From positions 1-64,000 of the forward strand of contig CAYOBN010000009.1 in NCBI GenBank assembly GCA_964402175.1: a stretch of 64,000 bases of DNA, written 5' to 3'. Shown piece by piece: positions 23,719 to 36,580 of the stretch (the first letter of the stretch is position 1; each line of letters opens with the position of its first letter). The stretch is from JAWKUK01 sp964402175 (GTDB taxonomy: Bacteria; Planctomycetota; UBA1135; GCA-002686595). The notes beneath the pieces were generated by a model. That model was not told the origin of the DNA. It worked only from the letters and a program-made list of their open reading frames with translations, and searched no databases. The position numbers and the translations under genes were made by a program.

Positions 23719-26631
23719 ATGTCCCCCCCGGGGGACCGCGCGGGCCCCGAGCCCGTCATGTCTGTCCCCCTCGTCGCGCCCCCCTTCCCCCCCAGTGCGA
23801 GCGTCGTCCGCGGTCGCCGACCTGTGGTACGCCTCCGGCGGGTGCTGCGCTCCGCCCAAGTCGTCAGCGCGCTGCTGGTCCTCATCGGTGTCGCGGTCGT
23901 CGCTCACGACGGCCGCGTGGCCGATGCGGACCACCGTGAGCTCGCGGCGCTCGAAGCAGAGCGAACCGCGGCGGTCGCTGCGGCGACAGCTCTGGTCCGC
24001 GCGCAGGGTGAACTGACGGGAGCGAACTCCGAAGTCGACTTCGATGCGACGCTGGCCGAACTGACCGTGAGGCTGCGCGAAACGGACGTGCAACGGCTCG
24101 ATCTGCTCGTACGACACGAAGCCCATCGCGCTCTCTATCAGCAGGTGCTCTGGATCGTTGCAGGGGGACTGATTACCGCCCTCGCCCTGCAGTGGTTGCT
24201 GGTCCTACGTCCACATCTTCGCGAGACCGAGCGCGAATTCGAAGCGATCGAGCGGCGTGAGCAGGAGCATGCTCGCCTCGCCCTACTCGCCCGGCGTACC
24301 AGCAACGGTGTGATCTTCACGGACCCAACGGGTCGCGTGGAGTGGGTCAACGAGGGCTTCATACGCATCACCGGCTACGAGCCGTCCGCGGTCCTCGGTC
24401 TTCCGCTCGCCGAGCTCGTGCGCAGCGAGCGCGCTGATCCAGCGGTGATCGCAGAGCTCGGTGCGGCCCTCGCTGCCGGGATGCCCTTCAGCGGCGAGCT
24501 CTGGAACCGCTCGCGCAGCGGGCGGGACTACATCGTACACGTGACGATGCAGCCCCTTCACAGCGAGGACGGGGCGTTGTCGGGTTTCATGTTGATGGAC
24601 ACCGACGTGACCGAGGAGCGTCTGCTCGCGAAAGAGCTCGCAGAGCGCGAGACACAGCTGCGTCAGATCGTCGAGGGCACCGAAGTCATCACTTGGGAGT
24701 ACGATCCGGAGCAACGAAGCTTCACCTACATCGCGCCGCAGGTCGCGCGCTACGGCCACTCAGTCGAGGATTGGCTTCAACCAGGCTTCTGGGAGAGCAC
24801 ACTCCACAGCGAGGACGCTGTGCGAGCGCTGCAGACCTGCATCGCTTTCACACGCGATGGGCAGGACCACAGACTTCAATACCGGATGGTCGTCCCCGCT
24901 GGGACATTCTGGATCGATGACGTCGTCAGCGTTTGTCGCGATGCAGATGGCCGGACCCTCCTGCGCGGTGCGTTCATCGACATCACGCAGCAGAAGGAGT
25001 CCGAGCGCGAGCTCGCCGAGATCACGGAGCTGCACCGAGTCGAGTCGGAGCGCTTCGAGCTCGCGCTCGCAGGCGGGTCGATCGGTCTCTGGGATTGGAG
25101 CCCGGTCGACGACTCCCTGCATGTGAACTCGAGCTGGGCGCGCACGCTCGGGATCAGCCTCTCGGAGCTCACACAGACGGGCGAAGACTTCCGCTCTCGC
25201 TGTCATCCGGACGATCTGCAGCTCGCTGTTGCCGCGCTGCAGCGGCATCTGGCTGGCAAGGACGATACCTACCAGGTCCGCCACCGGATGCGGCACGCAT
25301 CCGGTGACTGGGTCTACGTTGTCACACGCGGGCGAGTCGTCGCGCGCGCAGCCTCGGGCGAAGCAACTCGCATCGTCGGTGTGCAGATCGATCGGACCGC
25401 GGAGGTCGTGCATGAATCGGAGCTGCAGAGTCTCCGCGCACGGGCCGAGGAGTCGAGCCGCACGAAGGGCGAGTTCCTCGCGAACATGAGCCACGAGATC
25501 CGGACGCCCCTCACGGCTATCCTGGGTTACGCGGACATGTTGCGCGAAGACGGTGACCTCGGCGCCGCGCCGCCCGCGCGCCTCGCGATGATCGATACGA
25601 TTCGTGGAGCGGGGCAGCATCTGCTTGCGATCATCAACGATGTCCTCGACCTCTCGAAGATCGAAGCTGGCGGAATGACCCTCGAAGAGGTCGACGCGAG
25701 CCTCTCGGAGCTGCTGCGCGAGGTCTTCCGCCTGCTCAGTCAGCGCGCGTCGGACAAGGGCATCGAGCTCTCTCTCGAGCTCGGGGGCGCTGTGCCGGCG
25801 CGAGTGATCCTCGACCCGACACGCCTGCGCCAGATCATCATGAACCTGATGGGCAATGCTATCAAGTTCACGGACTCGGGGGCCGTGACGCTCCGCTTGA
25901 GCGCAGAAGCCGAGACGTTGGAGTTCCAGATCACCGATACAGGGCCGGGAATGTCGGCTCTGCAGGCCGAGCGCCTGTTCCACCCGTTCAGCCAAGCGGA
26001 CGGATCGGTCACTCGCAAGTTCGGTGGTACAGGCCTCGGCCTCTCGATCTCGCGCAAGCTCGCGCGACTCATGGGCGGCGAGGTCGTGCTCGTGCAGACC
26101 ATCGCTGGTAAAGGGTCGACCTTTGCGCTTCGTCTTCCGCTCCGGCTTTCGGGCGGCGTTGCGTGGATCACAACGCTCGACATTCACCGCGAGACCAAAG
26201 CTGCAGACCTGCGCCCCGAGCCGCGCTCGGAGCTGCGCTGCAAGCTCTTGCTCGTCGAAGACGGTCCCGTGAACCAGCGCCTCATTCGAGCGCTCCTCGA
26301 GCGCGCGGGGGCAGACGTGACGGTCGCGGCGGACGGCGTCGAGGCGCTCGCAGCGTTCACGGAGGAACGCGAGAAAGGTCACGAGTTCGACCTGATCGTC
26401 ACCGACATGCAGATGCCGGTGATGGATGGATACACACTCACCGCCATCCTGCGCGCCCGTGGCGAGACTGTGCCCGTCCTGGCATTGACCGCACACGCGA
26501 TGGCAGAGGACCGAGAGCGGTGCCTCGATGCGGGCTGCGATGCGTACGCGACGAAGCCCATCGATCGCAGAGAGCTCATAGCGACCTGCGCAGCCCTCCT
26601 GGGTCGCGCGCGCGGGTCGGCAGCAGCCTGA
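23719..26631 (+). CDS. Hybrid sensor histidine kinase with three PAS domains and receiver domain
   Basis: The 970-residue product has two membrane segments (about 46-62 and 143-163) enclosing an 80-residue periplasmic sensor region. Three PAS domains follow at about 190-305, 315-430 and 445-570. The HisKA domain has the phosphoacceptor His592 in NMSHEIRTPL. The ATPase domain has NLMGNAIKF, DTGPGMS and GGTGLGLSIS. The C-terminal receiver domain has the phosphoacceptor Asp896 in VTDMQMPVMDG and the conserved Lys in ATKP. Class: hybrid kinase that would pass phosphate on to a separate Hpt or regulator, none of which is nearby. Position between cytochrome genes suggests redox or electron-acceptor sensing. 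GGAGG seven bases upstream supports the ATG at 23719. Confidence 0.93.
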   Translation: MSPPGDRAGPEPVMSVPLVAPPFPPSASVVRGRRPVVRLRRVLRSAQVVSALLVLIGVAVVAHDGRVADADHRELAALEAERTAAVAAATALVRAQGELTGANSEVDFDATLAELTVRLRETDVQRLDLLVRHEAHRALYQQVLWIVAGGLITALALQWLLVLRPHLRETEREFEAIERREQEHARLALLARRTSNGVIFTDPTGRVEWVNEGFIRITGYEPSAVLGLPLAELVRSERADPAVIAELGAALAAGMPFSGELWNRSRSGRDYIVHVTMQPLHSEDGALSGFMLMDTDVTEERLLAKELAERETQLRQIVEGTEVITWEYDPEQRSFTYIAPQVARYGHSVEDWLQPGFWESTLHSEDAVRALQTCIAFTRDGQDHRLQYRMVVPAGTFWIDDVVSVCRDADGRTLLRGAFIDITQQKESERELAEITELHRVESERFELALAGGSIGLWDWSPVDDSLHVNSSWARTLGISLSELTQTGEDFRSRCHPDDLQLAVAALQRHLAGKDDTYQVRHRMRHASGDWVYVVTRGRVVARAASGEATRIVGVQIDRTAEVVHESELQSLRARAEESSRTKGEFLANMSHEIRTPLTAILGYADMLREDGDLGAAPPARLAMIDTIRGAGQHLLAIINDVLDLSKIEAGGMTLEEVDASLSELLREVFRLLSQRASDKGIELSLELGGAVPARVILDPTRLRQIIMNLMGNAIKFTDSGAVTLRLSAEAETLEFQITDTGPGMSALQAERLFHPFSQADGSVTRKFGGTGLGLSISRKLARLMGGEVVLVQTIAGKGSTFALRLPLRLSGGVAWITTLDIHRETKAADLRPEPRSELRCKLLLVEDGPVNQRLIRALLERAGADVTVAADGVEALAAFTEEREKGHEFDLIVTDMQMPVMDGYTLTAILRARGETVPVLALTAHAMAEDRERCLDAGCDAYATKPIDRRELIATCAALLGRARGSAAA

Positions 26632-26729
26632 GCGCCTCCCGCTGCGGGACGCGGCGCCACATTCCCGCGTCAAGGCACCATTCGGAACGCGGAACAGCCG
26701 AACGGAGGCGACGCGGAGGAGGAGGTGAC

Positions 26730-29489
<2,760 letters not shown>

Positions 29490-29508
29490 GAGCGGTTCTG
29501 GCGGCGGG

Positions 29509-29931
29509 ATGGCTTATAACTTCTCCGTGGATCCCCGCCCGCCCCTCCCGCTGCGGCTCGGCTGGACCGCGCTCGGGCTCGGGTTCGTCGCGCTCGGGGC
29601 GGTCGGGGTCGTCGTGCCCGGGCTGCCGACGACGCCGTTCTTGCTGCTGGCCGCCGCGTGTTTCGCGCGCGGCTCGCCGCGGCTCGAGGCGTGGCTCCTC
29701 GCGGACCCCGTCTTCGGGCCGTTGATCCGCGAGTTCCGGGAGCACCGCTCGGTGCCCCTACGCGCGAAGGTGCTGGCGCTGGTACTGATGTGGGGCTTCG
29801 TCGCCTACGCGCTCGGACCGGGGATGCCCGCCGGCCGCCTCGTGCCACGGATCGTGGTCGCCGTCGCGGCGGTCGTCGGGACCGCGTACCTCTTCTCGCT
29901 GCGGACCAGTCGCCGGCAGGGCGCAGCCTGA
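29509..29931 (+). CDS. DUF454 (YbaN-like) inner-membrane protein
   Basis: The 140-residue product contains GWTALGLGFVALGAVGVVVPGLPTTPFLL followed by AAACFARGSPRLEAWLL, which matches the DUF454/YbaN family. Two or three hydrophobic segments are predicted (about residues 17-40, 82-100 and 110-128), with the conserved cytoplasmic loop in between. The biochemical role of the family is not established. The ATG at 29509 lies 19 bases after the multihaem gene stop, so it may be co-transcribed with it. Alternative upstream starts exist but precede no conserved sequence. Confidence 0.85.
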   Translation: MAYNFSVDPRPPLPLRLGWTALGLGFVALGAVGVVVPGLPTTPFLLLAAACFARGSPRLEAWLLADPVFGPLIREFREHRSVPLRAKVLALVLMWGFVAYALGPGMPAGRLVPRIVVAVAAVVGTAYLFSLRTSRRQGAA

Positions 29932-29991
29932 GCGAGGCCCCATGCGGCGGGAACAGAGGTACGCTGCGGGAGCCCTCTGCTGCCCCTCCCC

Positions 29992-32900
29992 ATGCCACAC
30001 TTCCTGTCCCTGACCCTCGCTGCGACGCTGCTTACGGGCGCGCAGGACGCGCCGCCGAAGGCGCCGTTCCGCACTCTCCAGCTCACCGACTCCTTCGTCG
30101 CGGAGGGCGCTGCGTACGGCGACCTCGACGGGGATGGGCACGGCGATGTGCTCGCCGGTCCGTATTGGTGGCAAGGCCCCGAGTTCGAGGTGCGGCGCGA
30201 GCTCTATCCGCCGAAGGCCTTCGACCCCGCGAGTTACTCCGACAACTTCCTGGCCTGGACCGAAGACTTGGACGCCGACGGCGATACCGACGTCCTCGTC
30301 GTGGGCTTCCCGGGCCGCGCCGCGTTCTGGCTGGAGAACACGGGGGAACACGACCTTCACTGGCCGCGCCACCTGGTGCACCCAGCGGTCGACAACGAGT
30401 CGCCCGCGTACATCGATCTGTGCGGCGACTCGCGTCGCGAGCTCGTCTTCCACTCCGCAGGAGTCGTCGGTTACGCGGTGCCTGACGCCGATCCTCGGGC
30501 GCCGTGGCGCTTCGTAGCGGTCTCCGAGCGCACGGATCTGCCGACGTTCACGCACGGCCTGGGGGTCGGTGACATCGACGGAGACGGCCGCGCCGACATC
30601 GTGCTGAACCATGCGTGGTGGCGGCAGCCTGAAGCGCTCGATCAAGGCGGCCTCTGGGAGGTGCGACCGTTGCGCTTCAGCGCGGGCTACGGCGGCGCAC
30701 AGATCCTGGTACATGACGTGGACGGCGACGGCGACCAGGACGTCATCACGAGCCTCCTCGCACACCGCTACGGGCTATCGTGGTTCGAGAACACGGGCGC
30801 TCAGGGTCCGCAGCAGTTCCGGGAGCACCCGCTGATGGGGACGCCGGGGAGCCCGCTGCTGGGCGGCTTCGCCGTGAGCGAGCTGCACGCCCTCGCGCTG
30901 GCAGACGTCGATGGCGACGGGCTCATGGACTTCGTGACGGGCAAGCGCTTTCGCTCGCACAACTACAACGAGCCGGGCGCGAACGATCCTGCGTGGCTGC
31001 TGTGGTTCCGCTGCGTGCGCACTGCGACCGGTGTCCGTTTCGAGCCGTGGGTGATCCACGGTGACTCGGGCGTCGGCACCCAGGTCACAGCCGGCGACGT
31101 CGACGGCGACGGTCGCGTCGACGTCGTCGTCGCAAACAAGAAGGGGGTCTTCGTGCATCTCGCCACCGGCGCTCCCCTCGCTTCGACCCAAGCGCTGCCC
31201 GTCACGGCCGGGCGTTTCCCCGACGGAGAGATCATCCCGCTCCGAGCCGACGGTCAGCCTCTCAACGTCGATTTCGAAACGGGCGACCTGCGCGACTGGA
31301 GCGCCACGGGCGAGGCCTTCGCCGGGCAGCCGATCGCAGGCGATACCGTTCAGCCCCGGCGAGCGGACATGTCCAGCGACCACGAAGGTCGGTATTGGAT
31401 CGGCACCTACGAGCGGCAGGGCGACGGCCCCAAGGGCACGTTGACCTCGGCCCCGTTCGTTTTGAGCGCCCCGTACGCTGCGTTCCTGATCGCAGGCGGC
31501 CCGCACCGCGAGACGCGGCTCGAGATCGTCGACGAGGTCACAGGCGAAGCGGTCGCCACTGCGTCAGGGCGCGAGCACGAAGCGCTGCGCCCGGTGGTGC
31601 TGGACCTCACCGCGCAGCTCGGCAAGGAGGTCCGTATTCGCCTCGTCGATGAACACACCGGTCACTGGGGCCATGTGAACTTCGATCACTTCCGGCTGTA
31701 TCGCGAGCGCCCCCGTTTCCGGGATGAAGTCGCGCCAGGCCCGGACCGTGTCGTGCACGCGGGCCTCACCCCTGCGGAGGCGGTCGCCGCAATGGAGGTC
31801 CCCGCGGGATTCCGCGTCGACGTCGTCGCTGCGGAGCCGGACCTCTACCAGCCCATCGCGCTCGATATCGACGCGCGGGGCCGGATCTGGGTGGCAGAGG
31901 CCCACTCGTACCCGAAGAAACGCGGCGCGGGGCGCGGCACCGACCAGATCCTCGTCTTCGACGACGCGGACGGCGACGGTCGCTGGGAGTCGCGCACGGT
32001 GTTCCTGGGTGGGCTCGACCTCGTCAGCGGCCTCGCTGTCGGTCACGGCGGTGTCTGGATCGGCGCCGCCCCCGAGCTCCTGTTCGTGCCCGATGCCGAT
32101 GGCGACCTCGTCCCGGACGGTCCCGCCGAGGTGGTGCTCGACGGTTTCGGCTACCAAGACACGCACGAGACGCTCAATGCCTTCGTCTTCGGGCCCGACG
32201 GCTGGCTCTACGGGTGTCACGGGGTCTTCACCCACAGCAAAGTCGGCCGGCCGGGAACCCCGGATGGCGAGCGCGTCCCGCTCAACGCGGGGGTTTGGCG
32301 CCTGCACCCGCGGACCCATGCGTTCGAGGTGTTTGCATGGGGCACCAGCAATCCATGGGGCGTCGACTTCGACGCCTACGGCCAAGCGTTTGTCACGGCC
32401 TGTGTGATCCCGCACCTCTGGCACCTCGCACAGGGAGGCCGCTACCAACGCCAGGCTGACAGCCACTTCGGCGCGCACGTGTACGACGACATCAAGACGA
32501 TCGCCGACCACGTGCATTATCTGGGCGATACACCGCACGCGGGCAATCAGCGCTCGGACAGCCTCGGAGGGGGCCACGCCCACTGCGGCCTCTTGATCTA
32601 CCAAGGCGAGGCGTTTCCGTCCGAGTACCGCGGTGCGATGCTCTTTGCGAACGTCCACGGCAACCGGATCAACACGGACCTTCTGGAGCGCCAGGGCTCC
32701 GGTTACGTCGGCCGGCACGGCCGTGATCTCCTGAAGGCGAACGATACGTGGTTCCGCGCCGTCAACCTGCGCCAGGGGCCGCTCGGGGAGGTGTACCTGA
32801 TCGACTGGTACGACCGCCAAGCCTGCCACTGGACCGATCCCGCCCGCTGGGATCGCAGCAACGGGCGCCTGTACCGACTGACTTACGGCGAACAGCGCGC

Positions 32901-35157
32901 TCCACGTCCGCGTGTGGATTTGACCCGTTGCACTGAAGCCGAGCTCATCGCGCTGCAGGCCAGCGCCAGCGAGTGGCACGTGCGCACCGCGCGGCGATTG
33001 CTCGCCGAGCGCGGCCTCGGCACAGCAGGCGCCGCGGAGCTCGCCGAACTGATGACCTCCGCCCCCGATCCAGTGGTTCGTCTGCGCGCGCTCTGGACGC
33101 TGCACGGTGCGGGCGCGCTGGACGAGCCCCTTGCGCTGCGCGCGCTGGACTCCCCCAGCGAGCACGTGCGCGCGTTTGCGATCCAATCGCTGTGTGAAGC
33201 GCGGCGGCCATCGCCGCGCGCGCTGGAGCGCTTTGCGGGGCTCGCGGCGGCCGACCCCTCGGCCGTCGTCCGACTGTACCTCGCCAGCGCCCTACAGCGG
33301 ATCCCTGAGGCGGAGCGATGGCAGATCGCCGAGGCGCTCGTCGCACGCGCGGAGGATACGGAGGACGCCAACATCCCTTTGATGACCTGGTGGGGCATCG
33401 AGCCGTTGGTTCCACTGGACCCCGAGCGAGCGCTCGACCTGGCGCGGCGCACGGCTTCGCCGAAAGTCCGCGGATTCATCTATCGCCGCGCCGCCGCGGC
33501 GGACGAAGCACGGGCTGCGCTCTTCGAGCGGATCGCTGACTGTTCGGACGATGACGAGCGACGCCGGGCACTGGACGCCGCCTGGACGGCGCTGCGCGAC
33601 ACACGCGGCGCCGCGCGCCCCGCGAGCTTCAGCGCAGCGTTCGCGGCGTGCCGCGGCAGCGCCGATGCAACGGTGCGCGATCGAGCGCTGGCCCTCGCGG
33701 CAGTGCTGGAGGATCCGGAGGCGCTGCCCCTCCTGCGGGACGTATTGCAAGACGCCGCAGCCCCACGGTCGAGCCGCGCGCTCGCCCTCGAAGCCATCGT
33801 CCGTGGACGCGATCGTTCGGCGCTGTCGGCCTTGCTGGGGCTGCTCGACGACGCAGACTGGCGCCAGGAGGTGCTGCGCGCACTGACGACGTTCCCCGGG
33901 GAGGACACGGCCCGAGCTCTGCTCGCTCGTTTTCCGGACTTCAACGGCCCACAGCGCGGCGATGCGCTGGCGGTGCTCGTCGCGCGGGCAGACTCCGCTC
34001 TGTTGTTGTTGCAAGCGGTCGCCGCGGGCACCGTCGCGCGCACGGAGCTCTCGGCGACCCATCTGCGCAGCTTGCGCGCGCTCGAGGACCCGCAGGTCGA
34101 CGCGGCGCTCGCGGCGAGCTGGGGCAGCTCGCGCGACGTCACCGAGGGAGCGCTCGCTGCGCTGGCGCGCTGGCGCGCGGAGCTGACCGAAAAGCGCCTC
34201 GCCCAGGCGGACCTGGCGAAGGGACGCGCGGTCTTCGCGCGCACCTGTCAGCGCTGCCATGTCCTGTACGGAGTCGGCGCGACGCTCGGCCCGGACCTGA
34301 CCGGCTCGAACCGACGCGACCTCGAGTACCTCCTGACGAACATGCTCGATCCGAGCGCCGATGTGCCGCTCGCCTACCGCATGACCGTGGCGCGGACGGA
34401 GGACGAGCGCCTCGTCGCGGGAGTGCTCGTGCGCGAAGACGATGAGGTGCTCGTCCTGCGCACGGAGCAGGAAGAGGTCACCCTCTACAAGGACGAGATC
34501 GTCGCGCGCCGCACCGACGCCGCGTCGATGATGCCCGAGGGTCAGCTCGACGGTCTGACACCCGACGAAGCCCGCGACCTCGTCGCGTACTTGCGGCACG
34601 ACAGCCAAGTGCCGGAGTGGCTCGATAACGACGAGCTGAGCCGCCTGTTCGACGGCACGACGCTGCGCGGCTGGCGCGGCGATCCAGAGCTCTGGTCCGT
34701 CGAAGACGGCATGATCGTTGGGCGCTCGCCGGGACTCGCGCGCAATCGGTTCCTCATCAGCGACTTCGAGCTGGGCGACTTCAAGCTCGACCTGGACGTG
34801 CAGCTCGAATCGGCGGACTTGGCGCAGGCGAACTCGGGGATCCAGCTTCGCAGCCGTGTGCTCACTTCGGGTGACGACGTCGCAGGTTATCAGGCCGACA
34901 TCGGCACGGGTTATTGGGGCACGCTCTACGACGAACACGGCCGTGGCACGCTCGCTGGCGGTGACTTCAGCGCGCTGGTGCGCCCTGGAGAGTGGAACCG
35001 CTATGAGATCGAGGCGGTGGGATCGAAGGTGACGTTGCGGCTCAACGGCGAGGTCACCGTGGAGTACGTGGACCCCGAGCCTCGACTGCGCGGGGTCCTC
35101 GCTTTGCAGCTTCACTCCGGGCCCGCGTGCACCCTGCGTGTGAGGTTCCGACGCTGA
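29992..35157 (+). CDS. Giant PVC-type haem-binding protein: FG-GAP, propeller, HEAT, cytochrome c, DUF1080
   Basis: The 1,721-residue product has a signal peptide and then FG-GAP/VCBS-type repeats with calcium loops such as DLDGDGHGD, DIDGDGRAD and DVDGDGDQD (about residues 40-390). A jelly-roll-like segment follows (about 420-580). The PVC-type dehydrogenase propeller comes next (about 600-970, ALDIDARGRIWVAEAHSYPKK), followed by HEAT-like helical repeats (about 985-1400). A cytochrome c domain has CQRCH at 1419-1423. A DUF1080 domain ends the protein (about 1553-1721, LFDGTTLRGW). Propeller plus c-haem proteins are expanded in Planctomycetota and relatives and are thought to act in oxidation of sugars or polysaccharides; DUF1080 is the 3-keto-disaccharide hydrolase fold. 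The substrate is unknown. It ends four bases before a convergent gene. Confidence 0.9.
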   Translation: MPHFLSLTLAATLLTGAQDAPPKAPFRTLQLTDSFVAEGAAYGDLDGDGHGDVLAGPYWWQGPEFEVRRELYPPKAFDPASYSDNFLAWTEDLDADGDTDVLVVGFPGRAAFWLENTGEHDLHWPRHLVHPAVDNESPAYIDLCGDSRRELVFHSAGVVGYAVPDADPRAPWRFVAVSERTDLPTFTHGLGVGDIDGDGRADIVLNHAWWRQPEALDQGGLWEVRPLRFSAGYGGAQILVHDVDGDGDQDVITSLLAHRYGLSWFENTGAQGPQQFREHPLMGTPGSPLLGGFAVSELHALALADVDGDGLMDFVTGKRFRSHNYNEPGANDPAWLLWFRCVRTATGVRFEPWVIHGDSGVGTQVTAGDVDGDGRVDVVVANKKGVFVHLATGAPLASTQALPVTAGRFPDGEIIPLRADGQPLNVDFETGDLRDWSATGEAFAGQPIAGDTVQPRRADMSSDHEGRYWIGTYERQGDGPKGTLTSAPFVLSAPYAAFLIAGGPHRETRLEIVDEVTGEAVATASGREHEALRPVVLDLTAQLGKEVRIRLVDEHTGHWGHVNFDHFRLYRERPRFRDEVAPGPDRVVHAGLTPAEAVAAMEVPAGFRVDVVAAEPDLYQPIALDIDARGRIWVAEAHSYPKKRGAGRGTDQILVFDDADGDGRWESRTVFLGGLDLVSGLAVGHGGVWIGAAPELLFVPDADGDLVPDGPAEVVLDGFGYQDTHETLNAFVFGPDGWLYGCHGVFTHSKVGRPGTPDGERVPLNAGVWRLHPRTHAFEVFAWGTSNPWGVDFDAYGQAFVTACVIPHLWHLAQGGRYQRQADSHFGAHVYDDIKTIADHVHYLGDTPHAGNQRSDSLGGGHAHCGLLIYQGEAFPSEYRGAMLFANVHGNRINTDLLERQGSGYVGRHGRDLLKANDTWFRAVNLRQGPLGEVYLIDWYDRQACHWTDPARWDRSNGRLYRLTYGEQRAPRPRVDLTRCTEAELIALQASASEWHVRTARRLLAERGLGTAGAAELAELMTSAPDPVVRLRALWTLHGAGALDEPLALRALDSPSEHVRAFAIQSLCEARRPSPRALERFAGLAAADPSAVVRLYLASALQRIPEAERWQIAEALVARAEDTEDANIPLMTWWGIEPLVPLDPERALDLARRTASPKVRGFIYRRAAAADEARAALFERIADCSDDDERRRALDAAWTALRDTRGAARPASFSAAFAACRGSADATVRDRALALAAVLEDPEALPLLRDVLQDAAAPRSSRALALEAIVRGRDRSALSALLGLLDDADWRQEVLRALTTFPGEDTARALLARFPDFNGPQRGDALAVLVARADSALLLLQAVAAGTVARTELSATHLRSLRALEDPQVDAALAASWGSSRDVTEGALAALARWRAELTEKRLAQADLAKGRAVFARTCQRCHVLYGVGATLGPDLTGSNRRDLEYLLTNMLDPSADVPLAYRMTVARTEDERLVAGVLVREDDEVLVLRTEQEEVTLYKDEIVARRTDAASMMPEGQLDGLTPDEARDLVAYLRHDSQVPEWLDNDELSRLFDGTTLRGWRGDPELWSVEDGMIVGRSPGLARNRFLISDFELGDFKLDLDVQLESADLAQANSGIQLRSRVLTSGDDVAGYQADIGTGYWGTLYDEHGRGTLAGGDFSALVRPGEWNRYEIEAVGSKVTLRLNGEVTVEYVDPEPRLRGVLALQLHSGPACTLRVRFRR

Positions 35158-35161
35158 ACCC

Positions 35162-36559
35162 TCAGCGCGCGGAGCTGACCTCGCGATAGACCGCGAGGAG
35201 CCGCTCCGTGAACGTCTCCCAAGTCGGCAGGAGCTCTGGGGCCGCGCGCGGGCGGAGCTCGTCGAGTCGCTCGGGGTGAGCCAGCGCCTCTCCGAGCAGC
35301 TCCGTGAGCCGGACCGTGTCGGCGTACGGGAAGCGCCGGCCTTGCACTCCTTCGTGCACGAGCTCGCGCATCCCGCCCAGATCGGTGCAGAACACCGGCA
35401 CTCCGGCGGCGAGCGCTTCGAGGATGACCAGCGGTCGGTTCTCGTACCACTGGCTCGGCACGACGAGCAGGTCGGTGCGGGCGAGCTCGTCGGCCACGCC
35501 GTCCCGATCGAGGGACGGGCGCAGGAGCGCGCCCGAGCGCGCTGCGACGGCGCGCAGCTCGCCGACGTAACCCGGATCGTGATGGTCGGGTCCGAAGAGG
35601 GTCAGCGCCCCGCGGGCGCGGAGGTCCGCGGACAGCGCCGCCCACGCCGCGAGGAGAATGTGCGCCCCTTTGTGCGGCACGAGCGTGCCGAGGAAGGTCA
35701 CACGTAGCACTGCGCCGCGAGGTTCGCGCGGCCGGCCGAAGCGCTCGCAGTCGACGCCGGTGGCCAGCACTTCGAGGCGCTCGGGCGGCAAGCCAAAAGC
35801 CACCATCGTGCGCGCCAGCCACTCGCTCGGCGAAAGAAAGCGCGCGACGCAGCGGGAGGCCCGCGCGCGTAGGGTCTCGGTGCGAAGTCGGATGTGAGCC
35901 GCGTAGGCGGACGTCACATGCGGAGGCGCGCTCGCCGCTTTCTGCGCGCTCGGGCGTCGCATCGCGCGCTGCTGCAAGGTGTGCACGAACGGATAGAGGT
36001 CGACTCGGGTCGTACGCCGCACCGTCGCGAGCAGCCCGCCCAGCCGCCGCGCCGCACGGGTCTGGCGCCATGGCAACGACGGGAGGCAGGTCCCGCAGCG
36101 CTCGGGGTCGACCCGCTCACACAAGCTGCCGTCGGCGTGACGCAATTGACCGAAACGCGCGCAGCCGAGCCATGCGTCGTGCAGCGTCATCACGACCGGG
36201 ATCCGGCGGCGCTGGCATTCCTCGAGGAAGCCCGTCGAGAGGTACATCAGGTGATGGATGTGCACAACATCCGGCCGCAGGCGGTCGAGCTCGGCCCCGA
36301 AGCGCTGGTCGAGCTCGGGCCGCTCCCACGTCGCACGGAAGTTCTCGTCGTAGAGGTTGTCGATGAACTCGACGACAGGCAGCCCCGCGCAATCGCGCTC
36401 GATGCGTGCGCCGTGGGGCAGCGAGACCTCTTTCCACGCGGCGATGACGTGCACGTCGTGCCCCAGCGCTGCGACGCGCCGCGCGGCCTCCAGCGCGTAG
36501 ACCTCCGTGCCCGCGCTGCTGCGCGGCGGAAAGCGGTGGCTGACGACGAGGACCCGCAT
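35162..36559 (-). CDS. Glycosyltransferase family 4
   Basis: The 465-residue GT-B enzyme begins MRVLVVSHRFPPRSSAGTE, with a glycosyltransferase-4-like N-terminal domain (VHIHHLMY, TLHDAWLGC), a cysteine-containing insert (CERVDPERCGTC), and a C-terminal nucleotide-sugar domain with FLGTLVPHKGAHILL and PSQWYENRPLVILEALAAG containing the conserved glutamates. It would transfer a sugar from a nucleotide sugar to a lipid or protein-linked glycan in the cytoplasm; donor and acceptor are unknown. It is the last gene of a run of four glycosyltransferases on this strand. Confidence 0.9.
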   Translation of the reverse strand: MRVLVVSHRFPPRSSAGTEVYALEAARRVAALGHDVHVIAAWKEVSLPHGARIERDCAGLPVVEFIDNLYDENFRATWERPELDQRFGAELDRLRPDVVHIHHLMYLSTGFLEECQRRRIPVVMTLHDAWLGCARFGQLRHADGSLCERVDPERCGTCLPSLPWRQTRAARRLGGLLATVRRTTRVDLYPFVHTLQQRAMRRPSAQKAASAPPHVTSAYAAHIRLRTETLRARASRCVARFLSPSEWLARTMVAFGLPPERLEVLATGVDCERFGRPREPRGAVLRVTFLGTLVPHKGAHILLAAWAALSADLRARGALTLFGPDHHDPGYVGELRAVAARSGALLRPSLDRDGVADELARTDLLVVPSQWYENRPLVILEALAAGVPVFCTDLGGMRELVHEGVQGRRFPYADTVRLTELLGEALAHPERLDELRPRAAPELLPTWETFTERLLAVYREVSSAR

Positions 36560-36580
36560 GGCCGCGGAGAGCGTAGCGGT

